In this document: one piece after another, positions 1 to 6,247 of the stretch
How positions within the stretch are numbered: the first letter of the stretch is position 1
Layout: each line of letters starts with the position of its first letter
Source: an uncultured Spirochaetaceae bacterium
GTDB lineage: Bacteria; Spirochaetota; Spirochaetia; Sphaerochaetales; Sphaerochaetaceae
DNA length: 17,775 bases
NCBI GenBank assembly: GCA_946414625.1
Contig: CAMKPI010000013.1
Coordinates: 1-17,775 of the forward strand
Reading direction: 5' to 3'
Made by a program: the position numbers and the translations under genes
The notes under the pieces: generated by a model
Database searches by the model: none
Told to the model about the DNA's origin: nothing
The model's input: only the letters and a program-made list of their open reading frames with translations

Positions 1-180
1 GATGCGGCGGGAAACCCGTCGGCGAGTGCCGAAAACGGCGTGGTGGACGACGCGGGAAATCCGTCCGTCAGTGCCGAAAACGGCGGGCAGGATGCGGCGG
101 GAAGCCCGTCCGCCAGTGCCGGACGTGGCGTGCCTGACATGGCCGAGGATAATGCTATGTCGGCTGAAAGCTTTTCTGAG
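1..180. repeat. 45-nt tandem repeat, 3 copies plus a degenerate fourth
   Basis: Copies start near 1, 46 and 91; each encodes a version of D-(A/D)-AGNPS-x-SAENG in frame. Typical shared words are AGTGCCGAAAACGGCG and GGAAAYCCGTC. A fourth copy from about 136 keeps only D-x-A and SAE. The period is a multiple of three, so copy number can change without frameshift. Confidence 0.75.
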
Positions 181-615
181 TCCGGCGGAGAGGCACTCGG
201 CTCCGGTGCCGCCGTCAGGAGGTACGACCATGTGTTTGCAGAGAATACCGGCGAGGCATGGTCCGCTGCCCTTGCGTACATCCGAGAGAAGCGCAATGTC
301 ATCCTCTGCAAGACGGCGCGCGACCTCTTCAACGCTGTACGTACATATAAGATTGACAGCGATTTTGCCCTGATTGTCGATTACAAACTGCGGGAGGCAG
401 TGCCGCGCGGCAAGCTCGCCGGATACGTTGTGCCTGATTTTGCCGAGGCTTTTCTTCGAACTGAGCCTGGATGGGGCGGAACGGAGGAGCCTCAGAGCTC
501 CGGAGGCGGAGTCCCTGAGAGTGAAATCACTTATCTTCTTTTTGTATATGATTCTGTGATTGATGCCGCGGACCCCGGGAAAGCGGCTCCGGACGGGTCT
601 TTCGACATGCCGTGA
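1..615 (+). CDS. Unrecognised protein, 5'-truncated, with N-terminal 15-residue repeats
   Basis: The frame is open from base 1 to the TGA at 613-615, so the gene starts outside the window; an internal GTG at 40 is only the first start-like codon seen. The visible N-terminal part is three imperfect copies of a 15-residue unit (pattern DAAGNPSASAENG plus two), low in complexity and rich in Ala, Gly, Ser and Pro, then a decayed fourth copy. After about residue 75 the composition becomes that of a folded domain: hydrophobic and charged segments around AALAYIREKRNVILCKT, then FALIVDYKLREAVPRGK and ITYLLFVYDSVIDA. I see no signal peptide or membrane segment in the visible part and recognise no family. 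The repeat part could be a linker between this C-terminal domain and an unseen upstream domain. Coding is likely because the frame stays open through the non-repetitive part. Confidence 0.6.
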   Translation, partial: DAAGNPSASAENGVVDDAGNPSVSAENGGQDAAGSPSASAGRGVPDMAEDNAMSAESFSESGGEALGSGAAVRRYDHVFAENTGEAWSAALAYIREKRNVILCKTARDLFNAVRTYKIDSDFALIVDYKLREAVPRGKLAGYVVPDFAEAFLRTEPGWGGTEEPQSSGGGVPESEITYLLFVYDSVIDAADPGKAAPDGSFDMP

Positions 616-832
616 CAGTCGGAGTGACGGAAAACGGGCGTGCCGGAAGTGCCGGCGTGGCGGAAAGCCCGTGCAATAGAAATCCGGTGTGACAGAAGCT
701 GGAGTTCCGAGTCGGTCAGAGTGACTGGAATGCCGGAATACCGGGGAGGATTGCGTGGCGGAAAGCGGAAGTGCCGGCGAGACAGAAATCCGGAGTGACG
801 GGAATCGGACATGTTTTGATTGCGGAGGCGCT
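616..832. repeat. Intergenic region with imperfect direct repeats (about 98-nt period)
   Basis: No gene is supported between the first ORF and nth. GTGGCGGAAAGC occurs at 657-668 and 755-766, and AGAAATCCGGNGTGAC occurs at about 678 and 785, so a roughly 45-nt imperfect block is repeated about 98-105 nt apart. Further partial copies (GGAGTGACGGAA, TGCCGGAA) lie at about 621, 641 and 731. A GTG at 755, the far-upstream start option for nth, sits inside the second copy. Confidence 0.55.
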
Positions 833-1510
833 GTGAATCGGAAGGATTTGGACGAATCATACTTCGACAGGATTTTTGAAGAATTCAATTCCTCCCTGCA
901 AAACCTCGGAAAACCCTTGCCTGCGGTCTCTTATGTCGCGTTGACAAAGAGCGATCCGTACTGCGTTTTGGTTTCTACGATTCTTTCTCTTCGCACAAAG
1001 GATGATGTGACGCTGAAAGCCTCGAAAAGACTTTTAGAGCGCGCGGATAATGTCCGGGACATGCTGGGCCTCTCTTCTGAGGAGATTGAGGCTCTGATTT
1101 ACCCCGTAGGGTTCTACAAGAACAAGGCACGGACGATTCTCTCGCTGTCGCGCGAGATTTTGGAAAAATGGGACGGCAAGGTTCCGTCATCGGCAGAGGA
1201 CTTGATGAGTCTTCCCGGGGTGGGGCTGAAAACGGCGAATCTTACTTTGAATCTTGGTTTTGGAATCAACGCTATCTGCGTGGACTGCCATGTGCATCAG
1301 ATATCGAACAGAATGGGCTGGGTTCGCACGAAAACGCCGGAGGAGACGGAGGCTGCGCTCAGGAAGATCATGCCGGAGAAATACTGGATTCCACTGAACG
1401 AGTTGCTTGTTTCCTACGGGCAGGAGATCTGCACCAGCGTGAGTCCCAAGTGTTCGATGTGCCCGGAGAACGACCAGTGCGCAAAAGTGGGAGTCACGAG
1501 GACAAGGTGA
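833..1510 (+). CDS. nth: Endonuclease III (DNA glycosylase/AP lyase)
   Basis: Base-excision repair enzyme that removes oxidised pyrimidines and nicks the abasic site. Numbering from the GTG at 833 (225 aa, close to the 211 aa of E. coli Nth), the helix-hairpin-helix LPGVGLKTAN is at 128-137 with the catalytic lysine at 133, and the catalytic aspartate is D151 in VDCHVHQ. The 4Fe-4S cluster has the canonical spacing C-X6-C-X2-C-X5-C at C200, C207, C210 and C216. The motif LLSAQATD of E. coli is here ILSLRTKD, as in a subset of homologues. I chose GTG 833 because GGAGG lies 4 nt upstream and homology starts there. The frame is open back to a GTG at 755 with GGGGAGGA in front, but that start lies in an intergenic repeat and would add a non-homologous tail. 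The last codons overlap a downstream repeat. Confidence 0.93.
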   Translation: MNRKDLDESYFDRIFEEFNSSLQNLGKPLPAVSYVALTKSDPYCVLVSTILSLRTKDDVTLKASKRLLERADNVRDMLGLSSEEIEALIYPVGFYKNKARTILSLSREILEKWDGKVPSSAEDLMSLPGVGLKTANLTLNLGFGINAICVDCHVHQISNRMGWVRTKTPEETEAALRKIMPEKYWIPLNELLVSYGQEICTSVSPKCSMCPENDQCAKVGVTRTR

Positions 1511-1680
1511 GGCTCCGTTGACGCGTTGTCGCCCGGTGGATTTGGCGGGGCAATGCAGGTGGATGCGCAAAGGACGCAAAAGAGACAGCGACAAGGTGAG
1601 GCTCGGTTGACGCCTAGCGCGTGCCGGATCTGTTAGCATCGCAAAAGGGACGGACACGGCGTGAGGCGAGACCCGGTTGA
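1479..1680. repeat. Three imperfect direct repeats overlapping the nth 3' end
   Basis: GACAAGGTGAGGCTC(C/G)GTTGACGC is present at 1501-1524 and 1590-1613 with one mismatch, and a decayed third copy lies at 1652-1676. Each is preceded by a GCAAAAG-containing word (1479, 1575, 1639). The first copy encodes the last residues and stop codon of nth, so the repeat arose from, or inserted into, the gene end. The rest of 1511-1696 has no gene and no convincing terminator between the converging genes. Confidence 0.65.
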
Positions 1681-1696
1681 ATCCGTGAGTCGAACT

Positions 1697-2950
1697 TCAC
1701 TCGAGCATGAGGTCTATGTCCAGGGCAATCTGCGGCCTGTAGCCTGGGAACGCAGCGGCGATCTCTTCCGCTACCTCTCTTTGCACCAGCCGCCTGTCCG
1801 GAGCGTCGAAGCTCACAACAGTATCCATGCGTACCGTTCTGTTTTCTTTGGACAGGTAGAAGCCGTGGATCTGCTTCACGTATTTGTGACCGAGCGCGAT
1901 GCTCTCCGCTTTCTTCCGCGCGGCAATCACTTCCGGATCCTGCGTGTTCACCGAGTAGACCCCTATCGCAGTGAGGATCACTCCGGTTTCGGACAGGACT
2001 TTCAGCGTTATCTGCCGTGTCAGCTCGTCGAGCTTGTCTGCTGTGAGGGTGTCGTTGACCGCGATATGGATCGAACCGTTCCAGTTATCCGGGCCGTAGT
2101 TGTTCAGAACAAGGTCGTAGGCATCTTGGACGTCAGGGAAAGAGACAACCGTCTCGTGGATTTTTCGCAATAGGGACGTGTCGTCGTGTTCGCCGAGTAT
2201 TTTGGAAATGGATTCGCGTATCATGTCGATTCCCGAGCGGATTATCTGTATGGAGATCGCGGTGCCGAGCCAAGCCTCGACGGACAGCCCGAACAGGAGG
2301 AAAACCACAGCCGCCACAAGGGTCGACGCGGAGATCACAGCATCGAACGACGCGTCCTCGCCGGAGTTCACCAGGGAATCGGAGTTCACCTTCCGTCCGA
2401 TTTTCTTTGTGTAAAGTCCCATTGCTATCTTGACCACCACAGCCACGGAGATTATCACTAGCGTTACAGTGCTATACTCGGGCGCCTCGGGGGAGGCTAT
2501 CCGTTTTGCCGATTCGAAGAGCGAGGTAATGCCGGCGTATAGCACGATGACGGCTACAATCATAGCGGAGAGGTACTCGAATCTGCCGTAGCCGAAGGGA
2601 TGCTTCCTGTCCGGATCCTTTGCTGCGAGCTTTGTTCCGACTATTGTGATAAGAGAGCTGCCCGCGTCGGTCAGGTTGTTCACTGCGTCGAGGGTTATCG
2701 CAATCGAGTGTGAGAAGAACCCTGCTGTGGCCTTGAATGCGGCAAGGAATACGTTCATGGCGATTCCAAGCACACTGGTTCTCACAATCGTCCTTTCGCG
2801 GGAGGATTGTGCGCTTGTGTCGCCGTCCTTGAGGGACGCGCTGTCTGTTATGTCTTTTAAGGATGACAGGATGCCTGTTTCGGCTTTGCTGCTTTCTGCG
2901 GCTACTGCCGCTGTTCTTTTCTGTTCCATTGTTTGTTCTGTTTTTTTCAT
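1697..2950 (-). CDS. Cation diffusion facilitator, probable Mn2+ exporter type
   Basis: Inner-membrane metal/proton antiporter of the CDF family, 417 aa. After a hydrophilic N-terminal tail of about 55 residues come six predicted membrane segments, then a cytosolic C-terminal domain (about 260-417) typical of the homodimeric family. The family signature HPFGYGRFEYL is at 117-127. The transport-site residues are NxxxD in helix 2 (N91, D95 in VNNLTDAGSS) and DxxxD in helix 5 (D199, D203 in EDASFDAVIS). Zn-type proteins such as YiiP have DxxxD and HxxxD; the N-D-D-D set matches MntE-type manganese exporters, so Mn2+ export is my inference. The C-terminal domain is longer than in YiiP. It lies downstream of recO on the same strand, 216 nt apart. 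The ATG at 2950 has no close Shine-Dalgarno (AGGAG is 18 nt away), so the start is not certain; a second Met is at residue 8. Confidence 0.9.
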   Translation of the reverse strand: MKKTEQTMEQKRTAAVAAESSKAETGILSSLKDITDSASLKDGDTSAQSSRERTIVRTSVLGIAMNVFLAAFKATAGFFSHSIAITLDAVNNLTDAGSSLITIVGTKLAAKDPDRKHPFGYGRFEYLSAMIVAVIVLYAGITSLFESAKRIASPEAPEYSTVTLVIISVAVVVKIAMGLYTKKIGRKVNSDSLVNSGEDASFDAVISASTLVAAVVFLLFGLSVEAWLGTAISIQIIRSGIDMIRESISKILGEHDDTSLLRKIHETVVSFPDVQDAYDLVLNNYGPDNWNGSIHIAVNDTLTADKLDELTRQITLKVLSETGVILTAIGVYSVNTQDPEVIAARKKAESIALGHKYVKQIHGFYLSKENRTVRMDTVVSFDAPDRRLVQREVAEEIAAAFPGYRPQIALDIDLMLE

Positions 2951-3166
2951 ATCGCTTTCTTTGCTTTACTCCTGTATTTGTTTTTCTCAGAGCGGATAGG
3001 CTGGGGCAGGTTGTGCCGGGCTACCGCGGAGAGTCTGTGCCGTGTTCCGCGCCGGGCTATCGCGGAGAGCCTATGCCGCGCGTTGCGCCGAGAGGACTCT
3101 TCTCGCCCGCTTGCGCACAGTCGCTGCCTGAGGCGCTTGGAGCGTTATGCCCTGAGCGCGGCTGTA
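2951..3166. repeat. Intergenic region with a 36-nt tandem duplication
   Basis: GCCGGGCTAYCGCGGAGAG starts at 3015 and again at 3051, giving two consecutive imperfect 36-nt units (3015-3050, 3051-3086), with GCCGAGAGG at 3087 as a possible third stump. No gene is supported in the gap between recO and the CDF gene. Confidence 0.6.
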
Positions 3167-3901
3167 TCATAGTATGCCCGCTTTCAGGCTTTTAAGAGGC
3201 CACGGGCTGAACGCGGAGATCCACGAGGTGAGGAAAGCGGAGAGGACCGTCCGCGCGCTTTCGCTCAGTTCTACCTTCAGCTCAACCTCAAACGGCATGT
3301 CCAGGGTGTAGATGAGGTACCGTCTCGCCCCGGGAAGAAGCCTGATGCTGTCCGTGTCGGCGCACGACTGGCATACCGGGCTGGATAGCTTCGTAGAATA
3401 GTGGAGAACCTCGTTCAACGCAAGGAGTCTCTCGCATGAGGGACAGAAACGTAGGTCTGCCCCAACGCCGCTCTGTTTCAGGAGACTCCAGGTGTAGTCT
3501 ACAAGGATTTTCTTTCGGTTTTCGGGAGACGCGTCCAACGCCGAAAGCGCCGAGAGGAGCAGAGCGTGGAGAGCCTCTGGCTCGTCGGTTTTGAGGATCC
3601 CTGCGGCTTCGGCGAAATACGCAGCGGCGTATGTGGCGTCAAGGTCTCCCTTGATTCCTTCCGCGAAGAAAGACGGGGAGGCTTCCGAGAGGGTGTATGT
3701 CTCCTTTACCGGATTGAAGTACAGGAGAAATTCCCCTGCAGAGAAGAGCCCGGCAGCCGCGTTCATTCGGTTTCTTGCGCCTCCGGGAGACATGGCGCGA
3801 ACAATTCCAAGCTCTCGGGACAGGAGAGTCAGAAGGCGTGCTCCTGTCCCTGTCCTCACTGAGTCTATCACGATTGAGCTGGTTTTTATGTTTCGCTCCA
3901 C
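3167..3901 (-). CDS. recO: DNA repair protein RecO
   Basis: Recombination mediator that, with RecR, loads RecA onto SSB-coated single-stranded DNA. The protein has 244 aa, the usual size. The N-terminal OB-fold region shows the family pattern (KTSSIVIDSVRTGTGARLL then LSRELGIVRAMSPGGAR, residues 6-43). The C-terminal half carries the zinc-binding CxxC pairs C153/C156 and C177/C180, present in many but not all RecO proteins. The start is a GTG at 3901; homology supports it, since the next Met is at residue 37 inside the OB fold. There is no Shine-Dalgarno, but TATAAT lies 7 nt upstream, so the message is probably leaderless. recO is followed by the CDF gene on the same strand. Confidence 0.9.
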   Translation of the reverse strand: MERNIKTSSIVIDSVRTGTGARLLTLLSRELGIVRAMSPGGARNRMNAAAGLFSAGEFLLYFNPVKETYTLSEASPSFFAEGIKGDLDATYAAAYFAEAAGILKTDEPEALHALLLSALSALDASPENRKKILVDYTWSLLKQSGVGADLRFCPSCERLLALNEVLHYSTKLSSPVCQSCADTDSIRLLPGARRYLIYTLDMPFEVELKVELSESARTVLSAFLTSWISAFSPWPLKSLKAGIL

Positions 3902-3908
3902 AATCGGG

Positions 3909-3917
3909 ATTATACCA
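3909..3917 (-). promoter_or_regulatory. Extended -10 promoter of recO (leaderless)
   Basis: On the minus strand TGG-TATAAT ends 7 nt before the GTG start, giving a perfect -10 box with the TGn extension. Transcription would begin at or next to the G of GTG. No good -35 box is seen 17 nt upstream (TGGCAT), as is usual for extended -10 promoters. Confidence 0.65.
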
Positions 3918-4176
3918 GATTCGCCGGCGGGATGCCACTATGCGCTCACGGCGCGGAGCATTGATTCTTTTGTGCGGGGCAGAGGATACTGGAGCGGGAT
4001 TGAATTGCCTCGCATTTTATCCTCGTAACTGTTGTCTCTTTTTATGGAGTGTTGCATACAGGCGCCGCATGTGTTTGTCTTTTCTACCTCTGGGTGAAGC
4101 GGGGAGGAAACGAAGACGTGTATGAGGGATAATGCCCTGTGTGGTCCCGTCGGGGTGGGCGGATGCCGCTTGGTCT
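3918..4176. other. Intergenic region between lrp-like gene and recO promoter, no gene seen
   Basis: I see no conserved ORF, RNA gene or clear repeat. Small open frames on both strands have no ribosome binding site and no recognisable protein sequence. No strong terminator follows the regulator gene. Confidence 0.5.
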
Positions 4177-4626
4177 CTAAAAGTTGTACGGGATGCGGTA
4201 GTTGTGGGATTGATATACCACAAACGTTTCCACGTCCGAGACATCGCGTATTCGCGAGAGCTGGTGCTTGAAGAATGCAAGGAGGCTTTGGTCGCTGCTG
4301 GCGGATGTGACAAGCTGGACGATGAGGTCGTACCGTCCGGTGACAACCTGAACAGAGTTTACGCCACGAAGCCGCATGAATTCGCGGGCTTTTTCCTCCA
4401 GATCCATGGTCTTCAGCTTCACTCCCATTATCACAACCTGGACTTCCGGAATGAGGGACGGATCCACAAGAGCGGAAATCTCTATGAGACCTTCCTCAAT
4501 CATGCGGTTCACACGGGTGCGCACGGTGTTTTCCGTGATTCCGATGGCCTCGGCGATTGCGCTGTAAGCCTTTCGGCCGTCGCGCAGCTGTTTGATTATG
4601 GCTTTGTTTGTGTCGTCAAGTTTCAT
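4177..4626 (-). CDS. Lrp/AsnC family transcriptional regulator
   Basis: Small DNA-binding regulator (149 aa) of the feast/famine family, which usually senses an amino acid and acts as dimers to octamers. The N-terminal winged helix-turn-helix covers about 5-50: LDDTNKAIIKQL, then SAIAEAIGITENTVRTRVNR with the recognition helix at about 31-41. The C-terminal RAM ligand-binding domain (about 60-145) has the usual beta strands and the GRYDLIVQLV segment at 97-106, close to where effectors bind. It is downstream of the serA-like gene on the same strand, after a 17-bp stem-loop. Control of that gene or of itself is a reasonable inference, but the effector cannot be read from sequence. The ATG fits the family start, yet no Shine-Dalgarno precedes it; GGAG lies 29 nt upstream at the foot of a small hairpin. 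Confidence 0.92.
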   Translation of the reverse strand: MKLDDTNKAIIKQLRDGRKAYSAIAEAIGITENTVRTRVNRMIEEGLIEISALVDPSLIPEVQVVIMGVKLKTMDLEEKAREFMRLRGVNSVQVVTGRYDLIVQLVTSASSDQSLLAFFKHQLSRIRDVSDVETFVVYQSHNYRIPYNF

Positions 4627-4696
4627 GGTGTGGTGTCAGGAAGCGAAGTCGCGCTCCGTTCCGTCAGGATAGGCACGCGGGAAGTGCGCATGCATA

Positions 4697-4708
4697 TATG
4701 TATACATA
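4697..4708. promoter_or_regulatory. 12-bp perfect palindrome upstream of the lrp-like gene
   Basis: TATGTATACATA is self-complementary and lies about 70 nt upstream of the regulator start in an AT-rich patch. Lrp/AsnC proteins bind short AT-rich palindromes and often autoregulate, so it may be an operator; this is inference. Confidence 0.35.
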
Positions 4709-4712
4709 ATAA

Positions 4713-4752
4713 AATACAAATCCTTATTCCATGCAGAATAAGGATTTGTATT
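4713..4752 (-). terminator. Stem-loop terminator of the serA-like gene
   Basis: AATACAAATCCTTATTC at 4713-4729 is the exact reverse complement of 4736-4752, a 17-bp perfect stem with a 6-nt loop (CATGCA). Read on the minus strand, the stem runs into TTTTATTAT, a T-rich tail, 56 nt after the serA-like stop codon. The stem is unusually AT-rich for a terminator, so partial readthrough into the regulator gene, or protein binding to the inverted repeat, is possible. Confidence 0.6.
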
Positions 4753-4807
4753 CCTTGCTTTGTCTGCGTTTACATGTCTAGGTCATGTCCGGCATGTGGC
4801 AGAGACC

Positions 4808-5710
4808 TCAGATCTTTCCCTCGCTCTTGAGCCGTTCGATCGTGTCGCAGACCTCGTCTCCGATTCTCAGGAGGTTTTCCTTGCTGTTCGCTCCGACATG
4901 CGGAGTGAGCGTCACACGGTCGCTCCCTAAAATCGGATAGTCCATGCTGAAAAGCTTTTCGGCATTGTCCGTCGGATATACATCTGTGGCGTACCAGCTG
5001 ATGCTGCCGTTGTCAAGAGCTTCCTTCACGTCGTCCGCGTTGATCACAGCGCCCCTGCATGTGTTGATGAGAACCGGATGCTTTTTCATGTGCGAGATGA
5101 GCTCTTTGTTCACCATGCCCTTTGTGCTGTCCATTCCAGGCACATGGAGGGAGATGTAGTCCGCATTCTCGACCGCTTCCTCAGGGGTTGGAACGAATTT
5201 CACGATGTCTTTCTTCTTCTCGTCCACATATACATCGTATGCCACGATGTTCATTCCGAACGCTACCGCTCTCTTGGCAACCTGGTATGCGATGTTTCCC
5301 ATTCCGATGAAGGCGAGAGTCTTTCCGTAAAGCTCGGTGCGCTTGGTGTTCTTCAGCCATTCACCGTGTTTCATGCCGTGGTGATAGTACGTGAGGTTGT
5401 TTGGAACGCTCAGCATCAGCGCAAAGGCGAGCTCGGCGACGGCAATTCCGCTTGCTTTCGGGGTGTTTGTAACGATAATGCCATGGCTTTCCGCGTATGG
5501 CTTGTCGATGTTGTCGATTCCGACTCCGCCGCGGATTATGAGCTTGCAGTTCTTCAGGGAATCAATGTAAGCCTTGTCGCAGATGGTTTTGGCGCGTACC
5601 AGAATCACGTCAGCCTCGCATGCGCGGGCTTTGTCTGTTGTCACTTCGCCGAAGCGGGCGAGTTTTCCTTCGAGCGACGCGTCGAAAGCGTCTGAAATGA
5701 GAATGAGCAT
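4808..5710 (-). CDS. serA: D-3-phosphoglycerate dehydrogenase-like 2-hydroxyacid dehydrogenase
   Basis: NAD-dependent D-2-hydroxyacid dehydrogenase of the SerA group, 300 aa, the short form with substrate and nucleotide domains but no C-terminal ACT domain. The likely reaction is 3-phosphoglycerate to 3-phosphohydroxypyruvate, the first step of serine and glycine synthesis. Visible motifs are RGGVGIDNID (60-69), the Rossmann loop GMGNIA (136-141, last Gly replaced by Ala), the NAD-selecting aspartate D159, catalytic R219 in NTCRGAVIN and H271 in TPHVGA. The catalytic glutamate, normally in DVFxxEP, is an aspartate here (D248 in DVYPTDN), which is odd. I chose ATG 5710, with GGAGGGG ending 3 nt before it; an in-frame TTG at 5722 would place that ribosome site inside the gene. 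It has a strong promoter and a long structured leader with a glycine-riboswitch signature, and an Lrp-type regulator follows. The exact substrate is not proven. Confidence 0.82.
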   Translation of the reverse strand: MLILISDAFDASLEGKLARFGEVTTDKARACEADVILVRAKTICDKAYIDSLKNCKLIIRGGVGIDNIDKPYAESHGIIVTNTPKASGIAVAELAFALMLSVPNNLTYYHHGMKHGEWLKNTKRTELYGKTLAFIGMGNIAYQVAKRAVAFGMNIVAYDVYVDEKKKDIVKFVPTPEEAVENADYISLHVPGMDSTKGMVNKELISHMKKHPVLINTCRGAVINADDVKEALDNGSISWYATDVYPTDNAEKLFSMDYPILGSDRVTLTPHVGANSKENLLRIGDEVCDTIERLKSEGKI

Positions 5711-5866
5711 TTTCCCCTCCAATAATGCGGCGTCTCCGCCGGTTATGCCGGTCGTATTTGCCAGACAAATTTAATCTGCCATATACCGCGTCAAGTTCCT
5801 GCAAGACGCGGTTTTACGCCGTGGCATGCGACGCGGTATCTCGCCATGCGGCTTTTCCTCGCAGAC
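5711..5866 (-). promoter_or_regulatory. Structured remainder of the serA leader (possible expression platform)
   Basis: Between the aptamer-like element and the start codon, the minus strand offers several stems: ACCGCGUC (5805-5812) with GACGCGGU (5785-5792), 8 bp; CGGCG-GAGA-CGCCG (5728-5741), a GNRA-capped hairpin 7 nt above the ribosome site; and GCCGCAU (from about 5852) with AUGCGGC in the 5' arm of the aptamer-like stem. A second ACCGCGUC at 5830-5837 can compete for the same GACGCGGU partner, so two mutually exclusive folds exist. No U-tract terminator is seen, so any control here would more likely be translational. Confidence 0.4.
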
Positions 5867-5917
5867 GGCGCGTCCTTTTTGCCTGAGAGGCTCTCCCGGT
5901 GAACTATCCGACGCGCC
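5867..5917 (-). promoter_or_regulatory. Glycine riboswitch-like element in the serA leader
   Basis: On the minus strand GGCGCGUC (5910-5917) pairs perfectly with GACGCGCC (5867-5874). The enclosed 35 nt contain UUCACCG and then CUCUCAGGCAAAAAGGAC (5872-5889). The latter is the most conserved string of glycine (gcvT-type) riboswitches, CUCUCAGGCAAAAGGAC, with one extra A. GGAUAG and CACCG match other junction segments, but the two peripheral hairpins of a normal aptamer are missing. It is transcribed from the promoter just upstream and sits in front of a serine/glycine pathway gene, which fits. It may be a divergent single aptamer, a ghost-aptamer-like fold or a relic. Confidence 0.5.
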
Positions 5918-5932
5918 GCATCGACTAGCCTC

Positions 5933-5961
5933 ATTCTAGCACCCGCTATACTATCCGTCAA
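5933..5961 (-). promoter_or_regulatory. Sigma70-type promoter of the serA-like gene
   Basis: On the minus strand TTGACG (5956-5961), a 17-nt spacer and TAGAAT (5933-5938) form a near-consensus promoter, with TGC directly before the -10 box as an extended -10 element. The predicted transcript starts near 5926, about 215 nt upstream of the ATG and just before the aptamer-like stem. Confidence 0.75.
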
Positions 5962-5971
5962 ATTTTTTCTT

Positions 5972-5998
5972 GCAAATTTTTGATTACCTAAAATTTGC
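5972..5998. promoter_or_regulatory. Inverted repeat in the divergent AT-rich promoter region
   Basis: GCAAATTTT (5972-5980) and AAAATTTGC (5990-5998) form a perfect 9-bp inverted repeat with a 9-nt gap, 10 nt upstream of the serA -35 box. A further ATTTGCAAA lies at about 6014. It may be an operator (for example for the neighbouring Lrp-type protein) or an UP-like AT tract; inference only. Confidence 0.4.
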
Positions 5999-6089
5999 CG
6001 ATTTTATTTTCAGATTTGCAAAAAAATAAGAATCAATTTTGTGAAAAATGTAGAATAAGTAAAATTTTGCTATGATTCCCGGCTGGGTG

Positions 6090-6188
6090 GTGGTAGAATC
6101 GACTTACACGCAGGATTAAAGCGGGAATGAAACGGCGAATAAGAGAGGGCGTAATCTGCCGCCGGAGTTGTGGTAGAACCGGCTTGCA
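6090..6188 (+). promoter_or_regulatory. Candidate extended -10 promoter, duplicated, upstream of the acyltransferase
   Basis: GTGGTAGAATCGACTTACA at 6090-6108 recurs as GTGGTAGAACCGGCTTGCA at 6170-6188 (16 of 19 identical, 80 nt apart). The first copy contains TGG-TAGAAT (6091-6099), an extended -10 box like those of recO and the small lipoprotein; the second ends in C and would be weaker. No good -35 box is seen. A transcript from the first copy would have a leader of about 142 nt. Confidence 0.4.
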
Positions 6189-6219
6189 GGCCTCTTTGCT
6201 GTTCGTATGGGTGCAAGCC
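6181..6219 (+). promoter_or_regulatory. Leader stem-loop before the acyltransferase
   Basis: GGCTTGCA (6181-6188) pairs exactly with TGCAAGCC (6212-6219), an 8-bp stem with a 23-nt loop, ending 28 nt before the start codon. No T-tract follows, so it is not a terminator. Its role is unknown. Confidence 0.35.
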
Positions 6220-6247
6220 TCTGAAGGCTGTTCGCGGCGAGGTGCTT

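Noticed and set aside
755..832. Upstream GTG start for nth with CxxC-like residues
   Set aside because: The extra 26 residues lie in repeat DNA and are not part of the Nth family; GTG 833 has its own ribosome site.
531..860. 109-aa minus-strand frame over the nth upstream region
   Set aside because: It follows the intergenic repeats, has no ribosome site and overlaps the ends of two better-supported genes.
5711..5722. TTG start at 5722 for the serA-like gene
   Set aside because: It would put the strong ribosome site GGAGGGG inside the coding sequence; ATG 5710 is correctly spaced from it.
5867..5917. A complete tandem glycine riboswitch
   Set aside because: Only one P1-like stem and the conserved 3' strand are present; the P2 and P3 hairpins and a second aptamer are not visible.
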